DNA from: Chlorobiaceae bacterium
GTDB taxonomy: Bacteria; Bacteroidota; Ignavibacteria; UBA10030; SZUA-254
DNA length: 64,000 nt
Assembly (NCBI GenBank): GCA_013824245.1
Contig: PNNN01000065.1
Location: 82,151 to 146,150 of the forward strand
Direction of reading: 5' to 3'
A program made the translations under genes and the position numbers. Within the stretch, counting starts at the first letter, position 1. Every line of letters begins with the position of its first letter. This document shows, in pieces, positions 25,997 through 36,700 of this stretch. The notes below the pieces were generated by a model. That model was given only the letters and a program-made list of their open reading frames with translations, did not search any database and was not told the DNA's origin.

Positions 25997-28900
25997 ATGA
26001 AACGTTTTTTCTTTTTTCTTTTTGTACTCATTCTGGTACAATCTCTGGCTACATTTACATTGTGTGCTCAGCAAAAACCGGGGGTAGCATCACCAATGTC
26101 AGATATCGCAATGCCATCTACAAATACGATGGAAATAAATAAACAAAGTGTGCCTTCGGAGTTGAACTCTATTTTGAGTGTTTCGTCTGTGTCGATAGCA
26201 GGCGGTGACAGACTTGTTGCGACTCAGTATACTGATGGTAGCTGGGGATGGCCTCTTACCGCGCCGCCAACGTATCCAAACATCATTGGACCAATCGCGA
26301 TGGGTCTTGCGCAAGCGTACCAGCAAACCGGACTCTCAAACCATCGCACAGGTCTGGCAAACGCAGGTACATATCTTCTTTCAAAAACTAATAACTTTTC
26401 ACCGTCTGACGGTTACCTTGCTGCACAGCTTGATAAAATCTTTGGGGTAACAACATATATAAGTCATGTGAAGACTAACTTCTATGATAAACTTGCAACA
26501 GGAACATATGACCGTTTGGGATTAGGAACACTATACACAACCGCGAGTTATGTAAGCAAGATTCGCACTGATCGGGCAAACCAAGGTATCCCTAATATGG
26601 CAGCGTGGGATATTGGGATGGGTCTCGTTGGTGCAGCGATGTGTAATGTAGGCACTTCAGAATGGATCGCTGGTGTCAAGGCAGAAATCGATGAACTGAA
26701 TGGCGCCGCATGGTACGATGTCATTGGTTTAGCTGGAGCGGTGTACGGTCTAGCGTACGTCAACGAAGACTTCGACCCCACTGCGGGTGAGCACGCTGCC
26801 GCAAGTAATATCAATGACCTTGCCGCTATTCTTGCAGGATACCAAATTGAAGGCGGCGGTTTCACTTGGAATTCTAATTATGTAATTCCCAATGATGGGA
26901 ACGAAACGATTCAGGAAACAGGATATTCTATCCTTGCCCTTAATGAAGTAAACCGTGCAACGTATCTCACGAACATTGCGGGTGCTGCGGATTACATGAT
27001 GGGCGTACAGTTAGGGACAGGGGGTTGGGAAAATTATACCGGCTCCGGAGAGAATAATGAGGTAACAGCCGAAGCATTATGGGGAATTTCTGCCGCTTAC
27101 CCGGCGCCTGTTTATAATGTTACCAAGGATGTTTATTATCCAACAATTCAAGCAGCGGTAAACGACGCCTCAGCCGGTAATTTAATTGAACTTGCAGCAA
27201 CAACACACCCTTCTGGCGGAGTAACGATCACTATCGATAAATCTCTTACAATCATTGGTGTCGGCGAGGCGAGCACTTTCATAGATGTCAGTACTAACGG
27301 AGCTGCATGGGGAATACATGTAAAAAGTTCAAATGTAACGATGAAGAAATTTACCATAATACCTGCAACTGCAGCAACTAACGGTGGATATCCAATTCAT
27401 GTTGCACCTGAGCCACCTGTTCCCGGTTCGGAATTAAGTAATCTTATATTACAAAATATTTCAGTGAATGGTTCAAAGAGAACCGGCATAGACGTGCATG
27501 GTGTAAATAATGCGAATATCAGTTTTATCAACTCAACGAATGCCACCGGTGGAAATGGTTTGCAATTAACCGGAGTTGTTGGCGCTAATCTATCGAATAT
27601 CACAACATCAGGAAATGCGTGGGGAGGAGTTGCAGTTTATAATTCAGGTCCGACGCTTTTAAACAGAGGATCAAGTAATATTACAATCGACGGTATTACT
27701 TCGAGTATATCGGAACTAAATAAATTTTATACTCAAGCCGATTACGGTTTATTGATTACTAATATTACCGCAACTGGTTTTAATTATAAGGTGAGGAATA
27801 GTTCAACAGTTGCATTATCTGCATACATTTGGTATCAAATCACTCAATTGAATGCATTAGCATTAGCGGTTGCGTTACCTTCGCCGTCCTATTCTACAAT
27901 TCAATCGATTGCCGATAATAGTTGGTTCGTAGGACCGGGATTGACTATCGGCGCGGCGATTAATGCAGTTCTAACCGGGGATTTAATTAATATTGCTTCC
28001 GGCATTTACATCGAAGGTAATCCTCAGATAGTAATAAATAAAAATATTACGATCGTGGGTGAGAACAAAGCTTCAACAATTATTATTCCGGCTCAAAACA
28101 CCGGAAATAGCGGAGACTCGCGTGGATGGTTCTTAATAAATTCCGGGTATAATTTTAATCTCAGTAATGTAACACTCGATGGTTCAGGAAAACTTATCAA
28201 CATAGGAATTCTTTCGCGAGGAACAGGAACGATAAATAACAACATATTTAAAAATATCGGTTATAATCCAAGTGGTCCTGATTATGCAGGTCGAGGTATA
28301 GCATTTTACAATGTAAATATGTCTATTACAAACAACACCCTGATAAACATCGGACGCATTGGAATTTACATGTACGGTTCAAGTGTTACAAACGGTATAA
28401 TCTCAGGTAACAACTTTACAGGAAAAGGTGATGGTAATTGGCTGGATTACGGTATTGAAATTGAAGGCGGCGCTCATGCAACAATTACTGGTAACACGAT
28501 AACTAATTGCACAGGTGTTGCATCGGTTGATGGTTCAACTTCTGCCGGCATGTTAATAACAACTTACTTTACTCTTGGCGCGCAAGCAACTCTCACCGAC
28601 AATACTTTCAACAATAATTACGTTGGTGTGGCAGTTGGTTATCTACCAGATGACCAAAGTACTGTTGTGGCTCACAATAACAATTTTTCAGGGAATACCG
28701 GTTATGGAATTTTCAGCACAAATCCATTTGTCAACGCAACATATAATTATTGGGGAACCCTCCATGGACCGCAAGACAACACTGGTACATTAGAAGTTCC
28801 ACGACATCCGAAGCCAACGGTCGCTGATATGAAAAACGCTGTACCGGCTCCGAACCTCGGTAATGCTGTGAGTGAGAATGTTGACTACTTCCCATGGATA

Positions 28901-30946
28901 GGACCTGCGAGTCAGAACGCACAAGGAGGCGGGATATGGGCAGCAGGTTTTGTTAATCCGACATCAAATCCAATATTTGCCGGATTTGATCCAGCAGCGC
29001 TTGATGGTGTAGACGGTAGAGATACAGTTGCGCCACCGCCACCACCGAGTGATTATCTCTATCTGTATTTCCTACTTGCGCCGGGACAACCATTGGAGAA
29101 CTATTCTCATGACGTCAAGAAGGAAGAAGCAAGTCTCGCAACCGTGGCTAAACATTGGGACCTGAAGGCATTAACAGATCACACAAGTGAACTTGTTACT
29201 ATAGAATTCCCTATAGTGGGATTACCAAGTGGATTCAAACCTACATTGTATGAACTCGCAACAGGTAAATATAGAAATCTAAGAGATGATCCATTTTATG
29301 AATATACATCGCCAGCGACAGAAACACCGTCAAGTTTCCTTATTTTGATCGGCGATAGCACGAAACCAACTGTAACAGTGGCAACACCAAATGGTGGAGA
29401 GTTCTTGGTAGTAGGTCAACCTTATAACATCACATGGACTTCAAGTGATGGTACTGGTGTACTCAGACACTACATTTACTATTCGCTAACAGGGGCAGCG
29501 CCTTATACATTCATAGACTCTACAAACGGCAATGTCTATTCCTACAACTGGACACCGGACGCAGCATCGAGCGGTGCAAGCATAAAAGTTATAGCACGCG
29601 ATTCAGTAATGAATGAAGAAAGTGATATAAGCAATCACACATTCCAAATTCTTGCGACAAATAGTATCGCATACAATGCTGTTGCTGGATGGAACTTAGT
29701 AAGCCCTGCAATGCAGCAAACCGACATGACACCTGTTGGAATATTCGGTGACGACTATAGTGTACCATATTATACATTTCAGTACAATCCTTTGTCGGGT
29801 TATTCCGTTCCATCAACATTAAATATGGGACAGGGATATTGGCTCGGATCAAATTCTTCGGCAACTATCGATGCAGTGGGAACACCGTTGATAACTGTAA
29901 ATCGTTTGCTATCAAATGGTTTCAATATTATCGGTAATCCATTTGCTGTCACTATGCTGAAAGATAGTTTGAAATTCACAAATGGAGTTATTACTAAAAC
30001 GATGGTGGAAGCAGCCGTAGCGGGTTGGTTATCGAATGTACTATACGGTTACAATGGAAGCGGATATATAGTTGAAAACTCAACTCTTGGCATCTGGAAA
30101 GGTTATTGGATACCTATGCTGAGCGATGGTATTACGATACAATATACACCGAGCGTTACTACTCCGACTCCAAAGATATCTACTGTAATTGCAGAAGCCA
30201 CACCAACCAATTGGAATATTGATCTTGAAGCTAAATTAACAATACAAAATGATAGTTACTTAGATAACATAGCTTCATTTGGAGTACATGAAGAGGCAAC
30301 CGATGGATTCGATCCGATATACGATGCACCTCGCCCACCGCGAAGTCCATCGAATGAATTTATCGAAATCAGTTTCCAGATCAACGCACAGAATTATCCA
30401 ATGCTTGTTGGAGCAAATTATGCGCGTGATTATAAAAAATCTGATAATCCTATTTGGGAATTCGTGGTTGCAAATTCCAAAGAAGGAACGATCAATCTTC
30501 ATTGGGACAACGAAGCTATCAGTAAATTAACTTCAGATGTTAAAATTGAATTGTATGATGTTAGCGCAAATCGCGTTATTGATATGAAGAAAGTGAATTA
30601 TTATTCGTACGAACAAATCGGTACGAACAGAAAATTCACGATAAATAAAATCGATCGGGTAATTCCAACTGCATTCGAACTTATCCAGAATTATCCGAAT
30701 CCATTCAATCCGACAACAACTATTAGATATGCATTGCCTTTCAATGCGAACGTAAGTGTACAGGTTTATGATTTTGTGGGTCGTAAAGTTGCCACTTTGG
30801 TAGAAGCAAGACAAGAAGCAGGATATCACGAAGTGAAATTCGATGCATCGCAGATATCAAGCGGATTATATTTCTATCATATGATTGCAATTGGTGAGAA
30901 TGGCAAGCAATTCAATGATTCAAAGAAGATGATGCTGCTGAAATAA
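25997..30946 (+). CDS. Giant secreted protein: alpha-toroid, beta-helix and T9SS sorting domain (1649 residues)
   Basis: A signal peptide (FLFVLILVQSLATFTLCAQ) starts the protein. Residues about 60-370 (VATQYTDGSWGWPL, YLLSKTNNFSPSDGYLA, ETGYSILALNEV) show the repeated helix pattern of terpene-cyclase/prenyltransferase-like alpha-alpha toroids, a fold also found in extracellular proteins. Residues about 380-950 are parallel beta-helix repeats of the pectate-lyase type, in two blocks that each begin like TIQAAVNDASAGNLIEL and TIGAAINAVLTGDLINI. Then come a VATPNGGEFLVVGQPYNITW domain near residue 1128, a WNLVSP..GQGYWLG module and a 145-residue module shared with the next two genes. The C-terminus has NYPNPFNPTTTIRYALP near residue 1565 and KKMMLLK at the end, a T9SS sorting signal. 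It is probably surface-attached or released. Substrate or partner is unknown. Confidence 0.88.
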   Translation: MKRFFFFLFVLILVQSLATFTLCAQQKPGVASPMSDIAMPSTNTMEINKQSVPSELNSILSVSSVSIAGGDRLVATQYTDGSWGWPLTAPPTYPNIIGPIAMGLAQAYQQTGLSNHRTGLANAGTYLLSKTNNFSPSDGYLAAQLDKIFGVTTYISHVKTNFYDKLATGTYDRLGLGTLYTTASYVSKIRTDRANQGIPNMAAWDIGMGLVGAAMCNVGTSEWIAGVKAEIDELNGAAWYDVIGLAGAVYGLAYVNEDFDPTAGEHAAASNINDLAAILAGYQIEGGGFTWNSNYVIPNDGNETIQETGYSILALNEVNRATYLTNIAGAADYMMGVQLGTGGWENYTGSGENNEVTAEALWGISAAYPAPVYNVTKDVYYPTIQAAVNDASAGNLIELAATTHPSGGVTITIDKSLTIIGVGEASTFIDVSTNGAAWGIHVKSSNVTMKKFTIIPATAATNGGYPIHVAPEPPVPGSELSNLILQNISVNGSKRTGIDVHGVNNANISFINSTNATGGNGLQLTGVVGANLSNITTSGNAWGGVAVYNSGPTLLNRGSSNITIDGITSSISELNKFYTQADYGLLITNITATGFNYKVRNSSTVALSAYIWYQITQLNALALAVALPSPSYSTIQSIADNSWFVGPGLTIGAAINAVLTGDLINIASGIYIEGNPQIVINKNITIVGENKASTIIIPAQNTGNSGDSRGWFLINSGYNFNLSNVTLDGSGKLINIGILSRGTGTINNNIFKNIGYNPSGPDYAGRGIAFYNVNMSITNNTLINIGRIGIYMYGSSVTNGIISGNNFTGKGDGNWLDYGIEIEGGAHATITGNTITNCTGVASVDGSTSAGMLITTYFTLGAQATLTDNTFNNNYVGVAVGYLPDDQSTVVAHNNNFSGNTGYGIFSTNPFVNATYNYWGTLHGPQDNTGTLEVPRHPKPTVADMKNAVPAPNLGNAVSENVDYFPWIGPASQNAQGGGIWAAGFVNPTSNPIFAGFDPAALDGVDGRDTVAPPPPPSDYLYLYFLLAPGQPLENYSHDVKKEEASLATVAKHWDLKALTDHTSELVTIEFPIVGLPSGFKPTLYELATGKYRNLRDDPFYEYTSPATETPSSFLILIGDSTKPTVTVATPNGGEFLVVGQPYNITWTSSDGTGVLRHYIYYSLTGAAPYTFIDSTNGNVYSYNWTPDAASSGASIKVIARDSVMNEESDISNHTFQILATNSIAYNAVAGWNLVSPAMQQTDMTPVGIFGDDYSVPYYTFQYNPLSGYSVPSTLNMGQGYWLGSNSSATIDAVGTPLITVNRLLSNGFNIIGNPFAVTMLKDSLKFTNGVITKTMVEAAVAGWLSNVLYGYNGSGYIVENSTLGIWKGYWIPMLSDGITIQYTPSVTTPTPKISTVIAEATPTNWNIDLEAKLTIQNDSYLDNIASFGVHEEATDGFDPIYDAPRPPRSPSNEFIEISFQINAQNYPMLVGANYARDYKKSDNPIWEFVVANSKEGTINLHWDNEAISKLTSDVKIELYDVSANRVIDMKKVNYYSYEQIGTNRKFTINKIDRVIPTAFELIQNYPNPFNPTTTIRYALPFNANVSVQVYDFVGRKVATLVEARQEAGYHEVKFDASQISSGLYFYHMIAIGENGKQFNDSKKMMLLK

Positions 30947-30961
30947 AATTAGGTGGATAGG

Positions 30962-30999
30962 AATCTTCCCCCGCAGAAATGCGGGGGAAGATTTGTTCT
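30962..30999 (+). terminator. Strong stem-loop terminator after the giant exoprotein gene
   Basis: AATCTTCCCCCGCA (30962-30975) pairs perfectly over 14 bases with TGCGGGGGAAGATT (30980-30993) around a GAAA tetraloop, followed by TGTTCT. The T-run is poor, so it may also serve as a processing or stabilising hairpin between the two cistrons. It covers the first possible ATG (30979) of the next reading frame. Confidence 0.75.
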
Positions 31000-31029
31000 A
31001 TTTGTTGGTCCATTAACTATAATTCAGAT

Positions 31030-32697
31030 TTGAAAAAATTCTTTATCATATCAATTGCGATTATCATATTTCAGTCTCAAGGGACTGGTTATGTACTTAC
31101 ATCAGGAATCGTATCTAAAAATAACATCGATTCGTTCACTATATCATCATGGGCGTTGAGGTTGGTTGCAAATATCGGTTCGCTTAAAGATTCATCAACA
31201 CAATTTGGTGTACAAGCCGATGCGACTCAGGAGTATGACATAGCTTATGATATTCCTAAACCTCCCGATCCACCCGGAAATTTTATTCAGGCATATTTTC
31301 CACACTCTGGAGGCAATTGGCCCGATATGCTCGGTTCAAAATATTCAACGGATATTGTTGGTCCGTTAAAACCAAGTTGGCTATTAGAGGTTGTTACTAC
31401 TTTGCCTTCCGGCAATGTTAGCTTAAGTTGGGACACAACAGAAATTAATAAATTGCCGTCAGGGTATAATTTGATAATGAGAGATTCATCTTCCGATTCC
31501 ATAATATCACTCCGTTCTGTTTCATCATATAATTTTTTCTACGATAGACCTCGATTGTTTGTAATATGGATTGATTATTCTCAGAGTATCATTAATGTTG
31601 ACGCCCAGTGGAATCTTATTTCAATTCCGAGGTTAATGCAGAATTGCATAAAAGCGGAATTGTTTCCGGATGCAATTTCAAAAGCGTTTTATTATGATGG
31701 AAGATATATTGCGCAGGAAACGCTCGAAGTAGGGAAAGGTTATTGGTTAAAATTTGCCGAGGCAAAATCTGTTGCAGTATCAGGAATCGCAATATCATCA
31801 AAAGAAATATCTCTCAATGAGGGCTGGAATTTGATAGGCACAATAGATAAAAATATCCCGGCACCATACGGTTACAATATCCCGGGTGGTTTTTTTCAAT
31901 ATCATCACGGTTATTCATTGGCAGATACATTAATACCGGGTAAGGGATACTGGGTAAAAGCAAATCAAGCGGGGAGCATTGTTCTTAATTCTCAGTTATC
32001 TAATTCGAATTTGTTTTTAGTTGACAAGATTCGAGATAAATTTAATAAACTCATTTTTAAAGATGATGTCGGTAACACTCAAGAACTTTATTTTGGTAAA
32101 TCCCCGGATAATATCTCTCCCGAAATATTTGAACTTCCACCCGAGCCGCCGGATGGAATATTTGATGTTAGATATGCCTCGGGAAAATATCTCGAAACAA
32201 TCGAAGAGGATCATCTCAAAGATATTTCGATAACGATATCATCCGGTAACTATCCAATAACATTGATATGCGAAAATCACCAGCCCGGTGTTATAGCTGA
32301 AATAGATATTTGCGACGAAATATTTAAAAGTGATATGAGCAGTTCGATCGTAATCCCTTATCCTGTATCTGTTATTCGATTAAATATAATTGATGCAATT
32401 ATTACTCCTGAAGATTTCAAGTTAAATCAAAACTATCCAAATCCATTCAACCCCTCAACAACGATTGATTATGCAATTGCGGAAAAATCAATAGTCACTT
32501 TTAGCATTGTTGATATTTTGGGTAAGGAAATATCCAAATGGGAAAAAGGGTTGCTTCCTGCCGGGCAATACAGACATGTTATTGATGGAGACAAATTGCA
32601 GTTGAAAAGTGGTGTTTATTATTTTGTGGGCAAAACTCAACTACTAAGTAGCGGAAAGAATCAAACGATAACAAAAAAACTCATTTTTTTAAAATAA
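31030..32697 (+). CDS. Secreted T9SS cargo protein built from shared modules
   Basis: The frame is open from an ATG at 30979, but that codon lies inside the preceding hairpin and would put a cysteine-rich segment before the signal peptide. The TTG at 31030 gives MKKFFIISIAIIIFQSQG, a proper signal peptide, and is taken as the start although no ribosome site is evident. The mature protein has a module shared with the neighbours (SWALRLVANI to the region of YDIPKPPDPPG), then two WNLIS/WNLIG..GKGYW segments. An ELPPEPPDGIFDVRY module follows, which is also found in the M6 protease of this window. The C-terminal T9SS domain has NYPNPFNPSTTIDYAI and ends KKLIFLK. No enzyme motif is seen, so it may be structural or adhesive. 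Confidence 0.82.
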   Translation: MKKFFIISIAIIIFQSQGTGYVLTSGIVSKNNIDSFTISSWALRLVANIGSLKDSSTQFGVQADATQEYDIAYDIPKPPDPPGNFIQAYFPHSGGNWPDMLGSKYSTDIVGPLKPSWLLEVVTTLPSGNVSLSWDTTEINKLPSGYNLIMRDSSSDSIISLRSVSSYNFFYDRPRLFVIWIDYSQSIINVDAQWNLISIPRLMQNCIKAELFPDAISKAFYYDGRYIAQETLEVGKGYWLKFAEAKSVAVSGIAISSKEISLNEGWNLIGTIDKNIPAPYGYNIPGGFFQYHHGYSLADTLIPGKGYWVKANQAGSIVLNSQLSNSNLFLVDKIRDKFNKLIFKDDVGNTQELYFGKSPDNISPEIFELPPEPPDGIFDVRYASGKYLETIEEDHLKDISITISSGNYPITLICENHQPGVIAEIDICDEIFKSDMSSSIVIPYPVSVIRLNIIDAIITPEDFKLNQNYPNPFNPSTTIDYAIAEKSIVTFSIVDILGKEISKWEKGLLPAGQYRHVIDGDKLQLKSGVYYFVGKTQLLSSGKNQTITKKLIFLK

Positions 32698-32711
32698 CAT
32701 AAGACATATTT

Positions 32712-33749
32712 ATGAAAAAACGGTTATTTATTTTCCTTATTCCGATCATAATGATTCTCGATGTCGAGCTTGTCAATGCTCAGCCGACTTATGATCATTG
32801 GAATATTTTAATCAAAGCGCAAAATAGCCAGATTAATGATTCGTTGGCGAATTTTGGTATTCGTCCGGATGCAACCTCAGATTTCGATAATGCATACGAT
32901 ATACCTCGGCCTCCACGTGCACCATCGGGTAATTATCTCGAAGTATATTTCCCGCACTCTGGTTCTAATTTTCCGCCTCTTTTAGGAAGTAAATATGCCG
33001 TCGATTTTCAGGGACCTATCGATCCAACCTGGAATTTTAGTGTTGAAGCGTCTCTTGCCGGTCCAATATCGTTAACCTGGGACATGAGTTATTTAAACTC
33101 GATTGAGGAACGGCTTCAATTATTTCTGCTCGATCTTACAAACGGGAATCTGATCGATATGCGAGCAAATGAAATTTATACATTTAGTTATACTGCCAAG
33201 CGAGACTTTCAAATCATTGGTGCTGTCAATGTTGGATTTAAATATATTATGGAAGGATTCTGGAATGGTACTGCCCAAGTCAGAGATACAGTTTCCGGTT
33301 ATCTGGCTCAATCGGTTTTTCCATTTTCGTTTATAGATTCATCACAATATTATTTATCATCTTCCGGAACAGGAAGATTTATATTTAAAAATGCCGTATC
33401 GGGAAATTATTATTTCGTTATCCGTCATAGAAATCATATTGAAATTTGGACTTCCATCAGTTTGGACATTGTAAAAGGAACAACCTCATTTACAGAGTAC
33501 GACTTCACAAATCATGCTGACGCCGCTTTTGGTAGTGGAGCGTTAAAGCCGATCGGTGCGGTTTATGCAGCATGGGGTGGTGATGTTAATCAGGATGGAG
33601 TTATAGATTATTTAGATAGAAACATAACATGGAATAACCGCGGAATTAATGGTCGATTGTCATCGGACTGTAATGGTGATAATAACACCGATGCAACTGA
33701 CCTTGATATTGTTTTGAATAACAGGTACAAAACGATTCAAAAACCATAA
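32712..33749 (+). CDS. Secreted protein with a dockerin-like C-terminal domain
   Basis: The 345-residue protein has a signal peptide (LFIFLIPIIMILDVELVNAQ). Residues 30-175 carry the cluster's shared module (FGIRPDATSDFDNAYDIPRP, YFPHSGSNFPPLLGSKYAVD). The C-terminus (residues 295-340) reads GDVNQDGVIDYLDRNI and later SDCNGDNNTDATDLDIVL: two calcium-loop segments like a type I dockerin. It has no NYPNPFNP sorting signal. Dockerins normally bind cohesin domains on another protein; no cohesin was recognised here, although the region of residues 25-150 of the next gene product could be examined for one. It begins 14 bases after the previous gene. Confidence 0.8.
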   Translation: MKKRLFIFLIPIIMILDVELVNAQPTYDHWNILIKAQNSQINDSLANFGIRPDATSDFDNAYDIPRPPRAPSGNYLEVYFPHSGSNFPPLLGSKYAVDFQGPIDPTWNFSVEASLAGPISLTWDMSYLNSIEERLQLFLLDLTNGNLIDMRANEIYTFSYTAKRDFQIIGAVNVGFKYIMEGFWNGTAQVRDTVSGYLAQSVFPFSFIDSSQYYLSSSGTGRFIFKNAVSGNYYFVIRHRNHIEIWTSISLDIVKGTTSFTEYDFTNHADAAFGSGALKPIGAVYAAWGGDVNQDGVIDYLDRNITWNNRGINGRLSSDCNGDNNTDATDLDIVLNNRYKTIQKP

Positions 33750-33794
33750 AATAAAAAAATCAGTCACCATGTGGATAAAAGCGAGATATCATTT

Positions 33795-36700
33795 ATGAAA
33801 ACATTCAGATACTTTCTAATCGCAATAATTGTATCGGTAACTTTTTCAATAAGCATTGGACAAACCATACCTCAGTATGAACTCACTATTCAGAATCCCG
33901 TGTTAATTGGTACTGATTATCAATTTGATATTTATATTAAAAGGATTGGCGCCACGAATTTCCACATCGGAAATAGTCAATTCATATTGAATTTTAATAG
34001 CAGCCAATTTTTATCTCCGAGCATCTCCCGAGTCTTATCGTCGGAACAAATAGGGAGTGGTTTTTTCTTCGACCAAATAATTGCAGATAATAGAATGCTA
34101 ATAACTTTAGGAGGGAACGGAGTCTACGCAAGTGCAACCGACATCTCAAATCTGGCAATAGGAACAAGAATTTCAACTTATCAAATAACCGGAGTAAATG
34201 TTCCCATGTTGTCGCCGCAATTAACGTGGATAAATCTTCCCGAACTTATTCGTACGGGAGTAAGCGAGATAGATGCTGGTGATAATTATCGCGATATAAC
34301 AGATGTTACCGGAACATCGCATATCAATGGAGGAAGTGAGTTCGGGAAAATATCGGGTTACAAGTTTAACGATCTTAATGGAAATGGATTCTGGGATCAA
34401 GGTACAGAACCACCGCTCGATGGATGGAATATAACTTTAATTGGAATGAGTTCTTCGCTATCGGCATTGACCGGTTATGGCTCTTGGGCTGACGGATATT
34501 TTGAGTTTGTGAATTTATCCCCCGGTGAATACACTATTGATGAAGTGTCGCAAGCAAACTGGTCTAAAACTATCTCACCATCCAATCCGATTATTATAGC
34601 ATCGGGTGACGATCTGCTGAATTATAATTTCGGTAATTATAATGGACCCGCTCTTCTGGGTGTTGTGTTTAATGATAAAAATGGAAATAGATTGAAAGAT
34701 ATTAATGAAGGTGGGTTAAGCGGTTGGACGGTAACTGCAAATAAAGTCGGAGGCGGAGGATCTAAAACTATAGTTACAAACAGCAACGGTGAATACTCAT
34801 TTGTTTTCTCTCCGGCTGAGGCAGGTAGTTGGGAAATTAATCAACTAATACAAAGTGGCTGGCTCCAAACATTACCATATACAACCACAAGTTATTCTGT
34901 AGAAATCCAATCAGGTGTTTATCTGACAGGTAAAGATTTTGGAAACTTTAAAGAATGCGAAGTCTCAGGGTATAAGTTTAACGATTATAACCGCGATTCG
35001 ATAAAAGAATCATTTGAACCGTACATGAGTGGCTGGATAATCCGGCTATTTAAAAACGGAATAGATTATGAGAGTATGATGACTGATGCAAATGGTATGT
35101 ACAAGTTTTCATCTCTTCTCCCCGGTTCTTATTCTGTGATTGAAGAAAACGTGCCGGGATGGTCGCAGACTTATCCTCCGCCGCCGGGTATTCACACGTT
35201 CATCATTGATACCGGTGGTGTGGTAATTACAGAGAATAATTTTGGTAATTTTCATATAATTCCCATTGGAGGTATCGGACGAATTATGGGAAGAAAATTT
35301 GAAGACAAAAATCAAAATGGACAAAAAGATATAGATGATATTGGTATTTCGAACTGGCGCATTCGTCTCTCGGTAGGGAATACCGTGGTTGATTCAGTAT
35401 TAACCAATCTTAGCGGTGATTATATTTTTGAAGATTTGGACGATGGAATATATACCGTTTCTGAGGGATCATCTATCGATTGGACTCAAACTTTTCCGGG
35501 TGGGCAAGGAACACATGAGATTATGTTAGATCCGGCACAGAGACTCGTTGTAGATAAAGATTTTGGCAATTATCGTTTCGGTTCAATATCAGGAACGGTG
35601 TACAACGATGTAAACCATAATGGTCAATTAGATACGGGCGAACCGGGTTTAGCAGGTATTCAAATTAATCTAAACGGAGAATCATTCTCTTTGCAAGCCA
35701 TCACACCTGCGGGAGGTGCGTGGTCGTTCTCAAATCTTCCGGCGGGTCAATATTCGATCAGTGAATCAATCCCGAATGGATATCACATAACTGAACCTAC
35801 TACCGGTATTCACGAAGTTCAAATATTAAGTAGTTCAAATATTACCGGTTTGCGCTTTGGTAATAGTGTCGCGACAGATACTATTAAGTTTCGCTCGATC
35901 AGTTACGATAGCTTGGCATATGGAAGAGATAATAAAGGAAAACTCGGCAAGTCAATAAAAAAGAAAGCTGATAAGGTTGAATTTATAGCTGAAATAACGA
36001 ATAATACCGGTGTCGCAGTTTCGGGTTTGCATCTCCATTTTTCGCCGTACCTAATCACGGGTGATACTAATTACAAATTTATAATTACACCTACTCCGAC
36101 GAAAATCACATATAATGCATCTCCTAAAATTCATGGAGCAGAAATAATCTGGGATGATAGTTTACAAACTGATGATATCATAACGATATATGGTTGGGGA
36201 GAGCGTGGGAAACCGGAAAAAATAACTTATGCTTGGAATTCAATACGAGGGAACAAGCATTATGAACCTGTGTTCATTCTGAATCAACCCAGATTGCCTA
36301 TGCCGAATGTTCTAAATGTTCGAGATGAGTTGTACAAAGTTAGCGGATTTGGCGATAACGGATTAGTCATCGGAGTTCCCGATATCGCAAATCAAAATAT
36401 TGTCGGCTGGGTACGATTGAGAACGATCTCTACAATGCAGAACTCATTTATTAATAAAATGGTAATTCACTCAACAGTTGGGAGAGGTTTTAACATTTTT
36501 GAAACCGGCAGAGCATTTATTAAAGAACAGAAAAAACTTACTCCGCAAAAACATAATAATCGTTTGTTCGCCGATGTTGCGGCATTGAAAATAAATATCG
36601 CAGCAAGCGAATTCCAGATAACGCCAGTAGGTTTTGGCGAGCTTATTTTTGATGATGCTGTAAATCCTCTGAGCGGATCTTCATTGAGGGCTATTGCTGA

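Noticed and set aside
30979..31029. N-terminal extension of the second exoprotein starting at ATG 30979
   Set aside because: The ATG lies in a perfect terminator hairpin and would precede the signal peptide with an unlikely segment.
34340..35880. Tandem DNA repeats in the adhesin gene
   Set aside because: The five repeats are similar at the protein level only; the DNA has diverged, so this is an old domain duplication and not a recent repeat or CRISPR.
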